The notes beneath the pieces were generated by a model, which searched no databases, was not told the origin of the DNA, and worked only from the letters and a program-made list of their open reading frames with translations. The position numbers and the translations under genes are program-made. A stretch of 64,000 nucleotides of DNA, taken from NCBI GenBank assembly GCA_023653785.1, contig JAMKCH010078420.1, positions 17,673 to 81,672 on the forward strand, given 5' to 3'. Origin of the DNA: Ophioderma brevispina. Taxonomy: Eukaryota; Echinodermata; Ophiuroidea; Amphilepidida; Ophiodermatidae. How positions within the stretch are numbered: position 1 is the first letter of the stretch; the number at the start of each line of letters is the position of its first letter. Positions 34,600 to 47,589 of the stretch are shown one piece after another.

Positions 34600-36940
34600 A
34601 AAAAAAATCTTAAGTGAACTTCCTTTGGTCAAAATATGTCAACCTGTTTTCTGCACTCAATCCCAATATCAAGTGGAGTTATTTGTTGGCAGTTTTACGT
34701 CAGGCAGCTGTCTTGAAGGTGTACAAAAGGCGGTCGTTAAAGACCACTGGTATTATCAACAGGTCATATTCTGTCTTTATTGGTGTGCAGTAAGTGTGAC
34801 CAGAGACTCTATCACCAAATTCTATCCCCGACGTCCTTCGCCTGCATTTAAATGCACTTTTGAACAAGACGAGTCCTTAAAAAGGACAATCTTCTGCGTC
34901 TTAGTGCACAATTTGCGAAATGAAACAATAAATAGAGTTTTGTAACAGTCAGTCGCTAGGTAGCTCGATAATGAAGTCATTCGCCCGATTCTGTTTTCAT
35001 GATCCCGTTCATTGCGAGAGTTTAGTCCAATCTGTTAAATGACCGAACAACTTTATGATCGAGACTCAAACATGGTAATTGAAGTAATTATTATGGTTTG
35101 GTTGAATATTTAATTTTATTTTGAATGATCAACTACACCTCATCGTATTTTCCAGAAAAAATGACATCCGATATTTTATTCTTGAACCAATAATGACAAT
35201 TTTAAAATGTACCCTTTTTAAAGGATGTCAGAACATGCCCTCCTTTCCATCTACCCCCTGTTTGTTTTAATTAACATGTGAATTAGTTTGCAACTTGTAT
35301 GTTGAGATCAAAAAGCAAGCTTTCTGTTGGCGCTACCTTCATTAGGGTATATACATTCGTTCATATCCAAAATTTTTTACCCAAACTCTATAAAACATTC
35401 GAAAATTTTCGTTTACACTACGTCTCTTCATGTACGTTTGCACGGTGTTCAATACGACTCGCCCGCGGTCAGTGTTTGAAACAGGTGAAGCCTTGGCATG
35501 CTTGATTAGACTTGGTTCACCTGGCCTGCTTGTGTGTTAGTCAATAGAAAAGCAGTAACACGTGCACAGCCTAGTTAATTTACAATGCGATTTTAATTTT
35601 CACGAGACTAGTTGCTACCCCATCCTTGTTTTAATAAACATATCAGCAAAATTAATGAATTGTTTTGAAGATGAAGGATGGGCTTATTTATGTACCGGTC
35701 CATAGTAATATATAATGTGTGGTAAGCAAGGTTTGGCACAGTTAAATATTATAAACAATTAAAGATAATATTTTACAACGTGTTGTTAAACGTGTTATTA
35801 AAAACTTCTGAAATAGGGTCTGTCGGCTGTTAAAGTTAACAACAAAATAATCTACATGTAATTAAAAGTTCAAATAACCTGAAGACGAATTTGTGGGTTT
35901 AAGGCGAAACTAGTTGTTCGTAATTTTGATTTTTAAAATGTTGTTCAAAATGTATGAATATTCAAAATACTGCTATGCTTGGAAGCACCAGTGACCAGCC
36001 ATGCATAATTGCAAACACAGAGAACCGATTTCTGCATAGCTCGGGACTGACTGGTAACACTATATTGCAATGAATACTATGCAAGGCATCAATCATTATA
36101 ATGATCAACCTTTATTGTGAAACAAAAAGACATTCAGTTTCATGTTACTTTTTCTGGTACATCTGGTATTATTGGTATTATTGAAGTAGAAATCGCATTG
36201 CATGGAACACCAAACTACAGGTTACCATACTCTCCTTTTAAATGGAACTTCTTATCCAGTGCAAAGGCCAAATCACACTGTGTAGTAATATCTGTCATAC
36301 ATTGCTGAACAAAAATTGCGTCTGTTTACCACACATGAAATATTAGTCTGATTAATGAAATAGTTACATGCTATCAGTGTTAAAATATACATACAAACAA
36401 TATAATTCTCTACCACAATTGTATATCATAACATTGGAAGTATTATTTTGGATATAAATTGGCTATAGAAGTCATTCTACAGTAAAATTTGTCAAGCAAA
36501 ATTTTGCAATCTGACCCAACCATATCAGAAAAACTGTTACATAGCTACCATACAAAGCTTGGTTAGGACTAGTCTCATTTAGTGCAAGCAGGGAATGTCA
36601 CTATCACTAGTGACCAGTGCAAGTAGGTTATGTATATCACTGACCAAGGCCATGGAAATATGAGACTCTTGAACTCAACATCTAGTATCAGTAACAGCTG
36701 AACAGTGTAAACAATGGACGGGCTGTATACACACAATAAAAACTATATGTACCACTGCATGGGGTTTTGGTCAATTCAGGATTAATCTTCTGCCAGGCAG
36801 AAGAAAAAATCCCGCAAAGGAAATAAACCATTGCTAATGGGACATTGGCTTTAGATCTAACAAGAAAAATTAACACTACTTCTTTTTGGCGGTGATCGAC
36901 AGATTTTCCTCCAGGGATTTTCCTCCGTTAGTGATAAAAG
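34600..36940. other. Unassigned non-coding stretch
   Basis: No protein domain or paired-end structure was recognised. The open frame at 34625-34945 (106 codons) has no recognisable motif and no supporting context; its status is unknown. Confidence 0.4.
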
Positions 36941-36951
36941 TGACATACGCG

Positions 36952-37300
36952 TAGACTGTCCCACAGTCTCGGCTCTGTCTTCGGATTCAGGGCACAGTAG
37001 GTTCAATTAACATAAAACTTATTTCACTCACCAACACCATGCATCCAATGTATATACAAAACAAATAAAAATACTAAAATCCTAAAAAATATCAGGTTGG
37101 GCCCTCCCTGCACCCTTGGGCATCGGTCCTTTTATTACTGCGCTGCCGCCTTTTTGACCCCCAATGGCCGCCCATACGCCCTCATACGAACCAACTTGTC
37201 CACTGATTAACAAAATTCAAAATGCCACTCGCCCGGTTGGCTCAGAGGGATATTAGTCTGCATTACCAGTCGTTTATACCACAGACCCTGGGAGGGTCTG
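36952..37300. mobile_element. Inverted, shorter copy of the 13988 element
   Basis: On the plus strand it begins TAGACTGTCCCACAGTCTCG and ends CAGACCCTGGGAGGGTCTG, the reverse order of the copy at 13988-14709. It lacks about 370 bp of the middle. The flanks ACATACGCG and CATACACAC resemble each other, consistent with a worn target duplication. A box A-like word (TTGGCTCAGAGGG) lies at 37238-37250 without a box B. Confidence 0.75.
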
Positions 37301-37858
37301 CATACACACAGAATCCACAAACAGGCATCTTTATCTTCAACCATCAAGTTGCCATCCCCATCAGTAAGAAATATCTCTTCATACCATATCACTTACGTCC
37401 CAAATGACTACCAACCTGACGATCATCGCAAAAAAGGAGGTAGCGTTATTTTTCTTTTCCCCCTAAAAAACAAGACAGGGGTCCACCCCGTGATTTTTGA
37501 AAAGTGCCAAAAATGACATTTATAGGGACGTAAGAGACATAGTCGTACTTTGCGACGTACAGTACAGTGTGTCTTCAGAGGGAGAAACCTCCACAAAATA
37601 TAATTTGAATTTAAACGACATCAACCAGTACCAAAAATGAGCAGATAACCAAAGCAACACAAGTGACTACCCAATACAACACTGGGAAGTAAGCCACTGA
37701 TCATGTACCCCTACCGTTACTTATCACCCTGATGAACTTAACCTGAACAAAGTAATACAACGGCATTGCGCTCATATACAATCTCATCCATGTGACTACA
37801 AAGCCTTACCGGATCTCCCGATTATCTTAACACTTTTAAACCACACTTAGATATAAGG

Positions 37859-38280
37859 ACCCAATTCACATATCAGGAACCTGTTATAACTGGTAGATGC
37901 TATTCAGCAGGTACCTGTTATAACTGACTCAATGTATACACTGCATACAGTGCTATACAGCAGGTACCAGTGGAACGGGTTACTGTTCCTTACCGTATTG
38001 TACACGCATATTTCCAACCCTGGACTTAGTAATGTTTATCTTTACTCTAAAATAATATTGAAATACATTTATTTTAAAAAGGCCATGGTTGGATTCGAAC
38101 CTGTGATACCTGCAATATAAATCGATGCTCTTATCCACTACATTAACGAAGGAGGAGGATGTGGAAGGAAACTGATTTTAATCCTACATAAGCTCTACAC
38201 ATGAGTCAGTTATAACAGGTACTTGCTGAATAGCAATAGCATTTACCAGTTATAACAGGTTCCTGCTATATGAATTAGGT
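37859..38280. mobile_element. MITE with internal tRNA-like sequence, copy 2
   Basis: Second copy of the 21571 element. Ends ACCCAATTCACATATCAGG and CCTGCTATATGAATTAGGT, with the double ACCTGTTATAACTG words in each arm. Flanks GATATAAGG and GATATAGGA fit a 9 bp target duplication. The tRNA-like segment (38081-38151, minus strand) keeps box B GGTTCGAATCC and most of box A. Confidence 0.8.
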
Positions 38281-38289
38281 GATATAGGA

Positions 38290-39670
38290 CATTGGAACTA
38301 AAACAGTTTGTCTCCTGTTTGATGTGGAATGATTGGCCAATTACGTGACTTGTAAAAGAGTCAGTGATGTAAATTGTACACATTTTTTGTTTGCAGCGTG
38401 ATTTGAGAAAAAATGTCTCTTTGGTTAAATTTCCAGTGCTCCTTCTTACTTTGGCTTTTAAAAGAATGTTACGGAGTTTGGGTGGGGATCTATTTAAAAA
38501 CACACACATTTTAAAACTAGTTTCACGTTTCAAGCTTATGTTCCAAAGTTATGGGTTTCTGCATTTTCCGGAAAAGTTTGGATTTTTGAAAATGTTTTCA
38601 AATTTCTTACAGAAAAGACAAAATGGAAATTGTTGTTAGTGTCATTCTTAGTAAATTTAACCCCCGAAACAGAAAAGCGATATGGCGTTGAAAATAATTC
38701 AAACAAAATCAGTGAAAACAACCTGTCAAAACTTGAAGAGTTTATAAGCAATTTCGACGCAGTTTTCGATTTTCATCTTTACCTGAGATTCTAAAGAGAA
38801 TCTGGTTTTGAGATCGGAGTTTTATGAGTAGTATGTTTTTAAGTAGTAGCCAAAAATGTTTTCCAATGGGGCCTAAATCCACTTCACACATAAAATAAAG
38901 AAATACATAAAAAACATGTAAAATTCAGAGAGTGTGGCCTCTGCATTGCGTCAGAGTCTTGACCTTAATACCTTAGAAAGACATGAGGACATTTCCAGAA
39001 AGAAGCGTCACAATTTTTTTTCAAACCCGGTTGTTTTTGCATATTTGGAATACGGTGTCTATATGTAATAAGATGATGATTTAGTATTTTCTGTCGTGCA
39101 CGACAGAAAATCAAAGCATGCTTTTCTTTAGGGACGATTACTATAGCAGGTAAGTTCAAAACAAGGTTTGCGGTTTTCTTCTGTACTTGTTTGTCCGTTA
39201 AACCTTCGAAACATTCTCTGTGGTCTACAACCGATCCAGTGCAATTTATCTTCAAAAAAATCCTCCTGTCACTTTAAGCAGTTCATTTGTATGTTCCTGA
39301 AAATACATTAAGTTCCGTTCTGGTTTAACCCACGCGGACAAAATGTAATTATTCAGGCCGCGGAAACAGTTCCATAAAAAAGATAAAAAGATGCACTTAC
39401 CCGGATACTGTGTACAGACAGACAAGAACGACGAATTGTTAATGCGTCGATACTTAATCACGTCCGTTATGAATTCTTTCAAACGATATATTATTCTGAT
39501 ATTAAAAGACACAGCTGAGCTAATGCGAATGGAGTATATATCTGTCGATATAGTTCACCAACTTAATACAGTACTGCAGTAGAACTTGAACCTTGCGTGA
39601 AGTTGACCCCCGGATTCTCTCATGTGTGACCATAGTAAATTTGAAGTATAAACAATGAAATCAATGGTAG
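38290..39670. other. Unassigned non-coding stretch
   Basis: No recognisable domain or repeat ends. The open frames near 38243-38751 and 38965-39512 overlap on both strands. Confidence 0.4.
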
Positions 39671-39676
39671 ACTTAT

Positions 39677-41008
39677 ATAGATAATCAGTCATCCATCATT
39701 GGTGACCTTCACACCACTGGCGAGTGCCAAATTGTGTAAAACGTTTTTCTATGGAGTGTGAACTGCGCACTATGATGAGATTGCTATTTATTCCGTATTG
39801 AAATACGCGTTAACACAATTTGGAACTCGACGACCCTCTCAGGTTGGTAACAAAAGTCTGAGCACTGACCCCGAACCTTACAGTACGGGTTGGCAAATAA
39901 ACACTTTTCTTTCAAATCTCTATTTAGACGAGTATATTTTATGGCCATTTTGGCTGCTAAAATGAATCTGGAATGCTGTTAAGCCTCGTCCAACCAAGGG
40001 TTCTTCTACTACATTGACGACCAAGGGGATTTTTTTCGTAATTATGGGACAACCATCAACTTGTTTTGTATCAGTGTGTAGCTAAAGTACAAAAGTGTCA
40101 AGTTTTAACAATATGACGTCATACGTTAAAACTGAGAGTTTATTTGTAAGCTAATCTCCACAATCGACTGATTTTCGACCATTTTCGCCATTCATGCTAG
40201 CAAAATTGGTATTTATTTGGCAATGATGGGTGCCAAAGTAAACATACACATGTTATTACTATAAAAATAAGAAACAAATACAAATATTGTCAGTATTTGA
40301 TTGCATTTTTTGGCATTTTAAACAGAAAAGTATACGAAAGTGGCAGCCACCCCCTACCTTCCGAATTTGACGGGACACCCCGACCGTCCTGAAGGTGATA
40401 CCTCAAAAAAAAAAAAAAAAAAAATAGATAATCAGTCATCCATCATTGGTGACCTTCACACCACTGGCGAGTGCCAAATTGTGTAAAACGTTTTTCTATG
40501 GAGTGTGAACTGCGCACTATGATGAGATTGCTATTTATTCCGTATTGAAATACGTGTTAACAGAATTTGGCACTCGACGACCCTCTCAGGTTGGTAACAA
40601 AAGTCTGAGCACTGACCCCGAACCTTACAGTACGGGTTGGCAAATAAACACTTTTCTTTCAAATCTCTATTTAGACGAGTATATTCTATGGCCATTTTGG
40701 CTGCTAAAATGAATCTGGCATGCTGTTAAGCCTTTTAAGAGTTTATTTGTAAGCAAATCTCCACAATCGACTGATTTTCGACCATTTTCGCCATTCATGC
40801 TAGCAAAATTGGTATTTATTTGGCAATGATGGGTGCCAGAGTAAACATACACATGTTATTACTATAAAAATAAGAAACAAATACAAATATTGTCAGTATT
40901 TGATTGCATTTTTTGGCATTTTAAACAGAAAAGTATACGAAAGTGGCAGCCACCCCCTACCTTCCGAATTTGACGGGACACCCCGACCGTCCTGAAGGTG
41001 ATACCTCC
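39677..41008. repeat. Tandem duplication joined through a poly(A) run
   Basis: 39677-39985 matches 40424-40732 (offset 747) and 40135-40404 matches 40739-41008 (offset 604). The first copy has an extra ~143 bp (39989-40131), related in reverse to the 1-1099 repeat. The copies meet at a run of about 20 A (40405-40424). The poly(A) junction suggests retroposition or slippage. Confidence 0.85.
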
Positions 41009-41454
41009 ATTTTTCCCTAAAATGACCGCAAAGGATGAACTATAACATGTTACATCAAGCCGTCTATCCCTTCTTGTTTTCGTTCTCGTTTTTTGTGCGA
41101 CAAGGGAATCATCCTTCGGGGGTACCCTCCTTGATCGGAGAGTTGTTAATCCTCAATGAATTTTGACCTGGTTCCGTGTGAAGTCAATGGTGAAGTCAAT
41201 GATGAATTTTGGCAATTTTAGACATGACTTCGAAAAGTAATGTAAAAAATCTATCCAATGCCTTGTCAAAAAATGTTTTGCGTCTTTCATGTGATGCATA
41301 ACTTTGTCTTGTACTTCGTAACATGATGTTCTGATGTTTGAGATGAATCACATGAATCAATGTGATTAGGCTCACATTTGCTGCTTGGACAGAGTCTCTA
41401 TTGCTCCCCACTAAAATGTGTGACTTTCTTTGACATCTGAATAGTTAGGCTAGC

Positions 41455-41790
41455 CGCCCCATACTGTAGTCCCATACGACCTTACAAAAGAGCCTGCTTA
41501 AAATGTTTTGACGGTTTCTGGACAACATTGACCTGCTGATATTCCAAACCTCGATGATGCTACTTTGTCAACTTTGAGCATTTGACCCCCCGGTGGTAAT
41601 TTACGAAGTACCCATTTTATAAACGTTTTATTTAACGGGTAAAATAATTTTTTGGGTTTTTATAGACATGCTTATTCCGTCCTAATGTATAAAAAAATGT
41701 TTACATTTGCAATTTCTACAAGCCCTTGTGGGATGAACATGTCTGTAGACATTTTAATCCCGTATGAACCATTTACAAATTTTAACCCCT
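41455..41790 (+). repeat. Dispersed repeat family R4, copy 1
   Basis: Shares the order TTGACCT(G)CTGA, GATGATGC(TA/CA)CTTTG, TTGAGCATTT with 61945-62010, then a weaker match up to about 62110. The second copy interrupts a LINE, so R4 is a mobile element. Confidence 0.6.
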
Positions 41791-41809
41791 GTTAAAAGGA
41801 TGTTTTAAA

Positions 41810-42060
41810 CCAATCCCAAAATGCATTGCAATGTGCCTCTTCTGTACTAAACACAACACATGACAGTACCTATGGAAAAGACTCACAAAAGGACGCAGAT
41901 TCATGATCAAACACATCCCTTAAGTAAAGCACTTTGTGGGCTCAAATGAGTGTAAAAAGTCAGTGTTGTTATGTGTATAGAATAGGATTTTTGTGGGATC
42001 ACAAAACCTTATTGAGGTTTGTGGGATGGACCCAATACACCCTCTGAATTACCCCTTTCC
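41810..42060 (+). repeat. Dispersed repeat family R3, copy 2
   Basis: Same order of conserved words as 13495-13780, with many indels. Confidence 0.75.
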
Positions 42061-42064
42061 TAAA

Positions 42065-43875
42065 ATGCTCAAGTATGACAAAGTGGCATCAACAAGATTT
42101 GGAATCAGCAGGACAATTCTGCCCAGATACCATCGAAAATTTCGCGCAGACTACCGACAATAAGAAAATGAAGATACACCCCATCATACCTATAGTCACG
42201 AATACCAACCAAGTTCAACAGATAATATTATATACTAGCATAGAGGGGATGAACAGTATAATATCAGTTGACCTCTTTATTGGATTGTTACCTTGAATTT
42301 ATTGTTCAGTTCAGCGGCAACGTACCTAATGATTAAATAGGGTATGGTAGAAGTCGTTACGGCTGACATATTTCTTATTGAACTCAGCTCTTGCTATTTC
42401 ACAATACGTAGAGTAAGTCACTAGCGGCTGCCCTGGTCAGGCCCCACTTTTGCCCGCAATGATCGGCATGCTGACCCATGGAACCATTGAATAACACGCA
42501 AGATGGTGAGTACTAAATTTAATCGATAGAGCGAAAAGGGGCGGTTATTGTAAATAGCTTTCTGTAGTGTCAATTGACGCAAAAAGACCACAATGACAAA
42601 CTAACGAAAGGTGGACGTGTTTCTGTGAAATATGTGTACTAAACGAGGCTTGGATGTCAACTTTTGCCCATGAAGCATGGGAAACATCACCTCTCAGGTG
42701 CAACTGTTCGTTTTATTTAAGAAGAATTTGGGGTTCCTTGGCGCTTTGTGTTCAGGGAAAAAAATCGGCCACAACTTATTTCCGGCTCCTCAGATTACAA
42801 GTCGACTGTCGCGCAGTCCGTGCATTATTATGTTAACAAAAGCTCACAATGTCCCTAGTTCTTGGCACAGGACCGAGTACGGAGTCCACCCTGTTATGGT
42901 TGAATTCGGAAATGAAAGTTTTATTGCGCCGAAATAAAACAAATTTACCGCCGGCAAAGAAGTTTGTTTGGCAGCAAAATGTAAATGCAATCGGTCCATT
43001 GGCGGCGCCCTCTCTTAGTGTATTATCCAATCATGTGTGACGTTATTAGCCTTTGACGGCCATTTTCAATGCCAGCCATTGCTGTCATTCTCTGTCAGTG
43101 CACAAATCGCAAAGGGTTGCATAATTTATTTCTCCTATCATATTCCTTGTTAGAGGATCAAAGCCTGGACATAATAGAAAGAAGGCAACTCCAAAGCGAA
43201 AATCATCAATTACCTAATTCGATTACCCATTCATCTCGACAAAGTAGGTACTCGCAGTGTGTATTCATGGGCATACACCGATACCGTCTTTGATATAATA
43301 TCTTGCCGCGGCGAAGCTGTGACTATGTGGAAAAGATGTCCACAAAACTTAATTTAACCGGATGTTGTGACCCATGACTGAAGGGTTTTGACCACAGTAA
43401 ATCAATTCATCATTTTTGGCAATTGTTGGCACCAAAGAGAGGAAGGAATTTTGTTCAGCAAAACCGAAAACACCATCCAAATCCGTCATTCCTTTGTGGA
43501 GCTACGACTGTAGAAAAGAAGCTTGCAGTTGGGGTGATTTGGGACCCGTAATTGTTAAAAATCTTGTGAACAATAATATGAAAAGTGTTCCGATCACTTC
43601 CGACTCTTGGAAAAACGTGTTATGAAAGATCAATGTACCTTGTAACAGGCTATAACCTCTGAAACTGGCGCCCAAGCGCGCCCAAAACGTGTAATTGTAC
43701 ATCGAAAACCCACATATGGTACTATTTTAACTTCTGGTTATGTTGAATTTGGTTACCGCTGTGGCTGTTTTTGATAGTCGATACCATGTCGAACTGACTC
43801 CACTGTCGTTTCATCGGAAATATGAATGTGATAAGTCTAATTTATACCTAATTAAATGTCTACATTATTAAATAA
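42065..43875. other. Unassigned stretch
   Basis: Contains an 86-codon open frame at 42677-42937 starting MGNITSQVQLFVLFKK, a potential myristoylation-type start, but nothing downstream confirms it as an exon. No splice sites or domains are convincing. Confidence 0.35.
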
Positions 43876-43878
43876 AAT

Positions 43879-44412
43879 TAACCCTCGTCTTTCCGAGGGT
43901 GGGGGGTTGTGTTACCGCTCTCTTCTATTCTTTTTGCCCAACCAAAACACGGTGTCATATGAGTTAATGTAATTACCAATTGACATTTTATGCTCCGTTT
44001 CATGCCCCCACCCCATTAAAAACACTACCGGGGTATAGCAAAGGTAAAGGGTGATCCCAAAGTGATGGATAGGGTGTGGCAATCACCCCTCCCCCAGGCG
44101 TAAATCCCGGGGGATGGGGGATATATCCCCCCCCCCAATATTTTGATGAAGGGGGATGGTCAATAGATCACCCCCTCCCATGTTGATAGTTTTTGACCCA
44201 AAATAACCTCATATTTTACCATAATAGTTTAAAAATGGTAAATTTCCGCGCGCTTTGTGCGCATTTTGTTCAAATTACAATTATATTTAATGATTTTAGC
44301 TTCTAAATGGCAAAATTTTTAGCGCGTAATGGATCTTTTCAGCAAACCCCATTTCATCCATAAATTTTCATCAACCCCATCCCCCAATGTCAAAGAGAAA
44401 TTTACGCCAATG
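43879..44412. repeat. C/G-run-rich repeat remnants
   Basis: TTAACCCTCGTCTTTCC at 43879 resembles the end of the 2468 element. A second structure has inverted GGCGTAAATC (44098) and AATTTACGCC (44399) with long C and G runs between. Probably two overlapping MITE remnants. Confidence 0.45.
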
Positions 44413-44866
44413 CCCCCCCCCCTTTCAGGAGGGAAATACAAGTGTTACAATATTAATTTTGAGCCAGTAAATTTGCAAAATATCAATGTTTCTTCCTATA
44501 TGCAGTACTTTTAAACTTTATTACCTTATGACGTCATAGTGACGTCATCGTTAGTTTCTACATATTCTGATACCAATGGAAAGAGTAAAGTTAATGAATT
44601 CTAAGCTATACTGTAGGTACACATTTATAGGAATTGGATGTTCAATAAAGCAAATTCAAGCGAAGGCCAGACAGCCCTCCTGCTGAGAGGGTGATTATCG
44701 CATTATCTTAAGCCGGTAAATGGGGATTTAATAACAAAAGGCGGCAACGTGATAGGGTCTTTGAAACTCGTGTGTTGTGGGTCCTCTTCTCTATTAGGTC
44801 CATGATCAAAGCAAGATTTTTTTCGGAAGGTCAAGCCTGACTTAAGAGATTTATTGTGATTTATCT

Positions 44867-45326
44867 TTGGACCTCAGGTTTTTGAATTTAATACGACGTG
44901 TGTGGGATGATCTCAAGATGGGAAGGAATCGTTCAACGAACAGACCGAGAATTCGCGCGAATTTAAGAAACTTATCATCTAAGAACACAACAACCAGTGC
45001 GTCATCTCAATCACAAAATACAGCCTGGCCTCCGTTAAATTCATCGGGATCTTCCGTAAGAGAGACTAGAAGTCAAGCCCGGCCTATTCGGAACCTTACT
45101 ACTACCGTGGACCGCAAGCCATATTAGATTGCGCCAGTACCCAATGGCAGGGGAAGTCAAAATAGCGATAGTTCCGATCCGTCCCAACTAGTACCAGTAT
45201 CGAAACCGACAGTTAGAAATCCTCTAGAAATACGCGAAATGCTGTACAACAAATTCAGGAACTAGCTCAAAATTAACAACAAGGAGTCGATCAAAATAAA
45301 GTCAATAACTCTGGACGGCCAACATA
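44867..45326 (+). pseudogene. DIRS-like element, gag-like 5' part (before MITE)
   Basis: A basic, Ser/Thr/Asn-rich frame (from about 44918, MGRNRSTNRPRIRANLRNLS) runs to a stop at 45127 and continues in broken form to the MITE insertion at 45326. The assignment rests on position: it lies directly upstream, on the same strand, of DIRS-type RT, RNase H and recombinase remains. No gag domain is recognisable by motif. Confidence 0.45.
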
Positions 45327-46237
45327 GTGTGGGTTGGTGTGTACTCCCGTAGGATTTTCAGCTTAAAATGATTTTGTTGCTGTTTGGGTTTCAAGAGAAC
45401 CCTAAAATGTCAGAAAATGATGGGGTGCCAAATTTTCCGATGTTGCCCCCTTCTTCAAGGGGGAAGGAAAATGTAGTACAGGGAAAAATATAAAATCGAG
45501 TCTAAATTGTGTTTTAATGTTACCACTAACGCGTTGTCTCGTCATAAGGATTAGAAAAAGTATATATTTGCTTATGTTCTAACCTTTAGTTAAAAGCGGT
45601 ATAGCCCATAACGGTCAAGGTCAAAACTGGGGGTACAATGTCTCCGATGTGTTGAAATGTGGTTGTCAAAAACAAAGTTGGAATTCCTTGTGTCTTTCTG
45701 AAACAGAAAATGCATTTTAATGAGCTTTTCATGTCACCATTGCGGGACATCCAGGGAAAGTTCTGTTGACCCCCATAGACCGTGTAGACCCTTGCGACAT
45801 GTTTCTATGTAATTAGCAAACCAGAATGTACACAACTGCTTCTAAAAAATAATTTTTGGCTCCTGTGGGACAATACAAACCCAATTTAGCACCAGTTTCA
45901 ACAAAATCTGAGCATTGGGTAAATGTTACCCCAGGATGACCTTAATTCATTATGGGGCTATACGCTTTAACTAAAGGTCGGAACCTCTACAAACTATAAC
46001 TTTTTCTGAAGCTTATAATGAGACGAACGCGTTAGTTAGACATTAAAACACAATTTGACTCGATTTCAAAATTTTCCTGTAGAACAGTTCCCCCCTTGAA
46101 GAAGGGATCAGCAGTCCGAAAATTGCACCCCATCATTGTCTGACTGTCTGGTCCCTATGAATGAAAAAACAGCACGAAAATTCAACTTTAGTCACTAATA
46201 TCCTACGGGAAATGTTTATTGACATACCAACCCACAC
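45327..46237. mobile_element. 911 bp MITE with ~300 bp inverted arms inside the DIRS-like element
   Basis: The ends GTGTGGGTTGGTGTG and CATACCAACCCACAC are inverted and flanked by TA (45325-45326 and 46238-46239), the Tc1/mariner target. The arms share CCCGTAGGAT, GCCCCCTTCTTCAAG-like words and AACGCGTTG/AACGCGTTAG. There is no open frame for a transposase. It interrupts the Gln/Asn-rich gag-like frame. Confidence 0.8.
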
Positions 46238-46239
46238 TA

Positions 46240-46950
46240 ACAGCAATCTAGATCTCAACAGGTTGGTCCTCCAAACATGCTTCAACAACCTGATCAAGCA
46301 TTGCTAGTCGTGCAAGCCAATATTCAACAGGCAGGCCAACAAATGCTGAACATCAAGTTGCCCAACGGGAGCCTAATAAATGATAGACTGTTGCACGGTA
46401 ACTTTGGCAAATTTAGGCCAAAGTGTTGATCAAAATATTATTCAACAGGGATCAAATTATATTAGTGCTTTTATTTGTCATTGCATTTTCGGATGTGTCA
46501 TCAAGCTCAGTCGAATCGTTCACGGGCGGTGCTAGACGGGGAGCTTTGGGCCATGTTTGGTGCCGTTCTTCCGAATGTCAATACAAATAAGGACTTAGGT
46601 GCCGGCCTTTGGTGGTTATCAGTTTCGTTCCAGGTGGGGTTCAAAGGGAGTTCGTCAACAAGGTGCAGTCAGAAACCAAATTGAAAACAATAGCTCCCAA
46701 GGAAGAGCACATTCATGTAGGAAACTTGGTCATTGCGCAGCAACGTGTAAGAAGTGAACCAGCCACCGCCTCTTGTACAATGAGTTTTAAAAAGCCTTGC
46801 AATGGTGTCTGTATTTGCTGCAAATATCCCTCCCCTATATACTTGTGTACACTTATTCCGTTGCTGGAGCTATATCCGAATTCGGCAGCTGCAGTATTCT
46901 TAAAGATGGGTTTTTCTCACGGTGTTAAACTTGACTTCTTGGATTAGCGC
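46240..46950 (+). pseudogene. DIRS-like element, gag-like 3' part and pre-RT region
   Basis: Just after the MITE the translation is Gln-rich (GPPNMLQQPDQALLVVQANI and on). It ends with YPNSAAAVFLKMGFSHGVKL (to about 46940), the kind of FL..GF..GF.. segment found just ahead of RT in DIRS-type elements. Frames are broken at several points. Confidence 0.5.
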
Positions 46951-46979
46951 GAGGCATCGCATCGCTGGTTCTTTTCAGA

Positions 46980-47585
46980 AAAACATATTGCAGATATAAT
47001 TATATCACCCATCGGCTTAGTTTCAAAGTCAGAACCCGGTAAATTAAGACTAATCCAACATCTTCCTCACCCTGATGGTGAGTCGATCACTGATGTTATA
47101 GATCCACATGTACAATTGAATGGAGCTCTATCATACCAGAAATTGCATGGTTAGAAGATAATGTCTTACAATAATTGTTCACAGATGCTAGTGGTGGAAT
47201 CGGTTTCGGGGGGTTTTCTTTAATGGAAAACGGCTCCAGGGCAAATGGCCTGATGCATTTCTGTATATTCAATTGCATGGAAGGAATTGTTTTCCATTTT
47301 AGTAGTGGTTGTTTTGTGAGGAAACGATTCATTAGGTCAGACAATATGTAAGTTGTCTCAATTATTAATGGACAGACTTCAAAATGTCCTAAAATCATGA
47401 CACTGGTTAGATTTTTTGTTTTGCAATGCTTGGAAGTGAATTTAGCTTTTTGTGTAAAACATATAGTAGATTCCCAAAATCAGGATGCTCGTTCACGATT
47501 CCATATGGAACGTTTCTGGAGGGCAGCGCCGACGGCAGAGCCGGTAGGCATGCCTGTGCCTCAGTTTCAAAGGGAGCTTTAAAGC
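46980..47585 (+). pseudogene. DIRS-like reverse transcriptase and RNase H remnant
   Basis: Two blocks survive. Block 1 (about 47000-47105) reads SPIGLVSKSEPGKLRLIQHL, then PHPDGESITDVI, the start of a DIRS-type RT (pattern ..PLGVVPKK.PG..RLIHHLS.P.G.S). The palm, with its catalytic YxDD, is deleted. Block 2 (about 47180-47580) reads LFTDASGGIGFGGFS, then SDN and IINGQTSKCPKIMTLVRFFV, CLEVNLAF and SRFHMERFWRAAP, the order seen in DIRS RNase H. The missing palm and several frameshifts make it inactive. Confidence 0.75.
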
Positions 47586-47589
47586 AAAT

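Noticed and set aside
42677..42937. First exon of a membrane transporter (MGNITSQ start)
   Set aside because: The similarity to transporter N-termini is weak, and no following exon or splice site could be shown.
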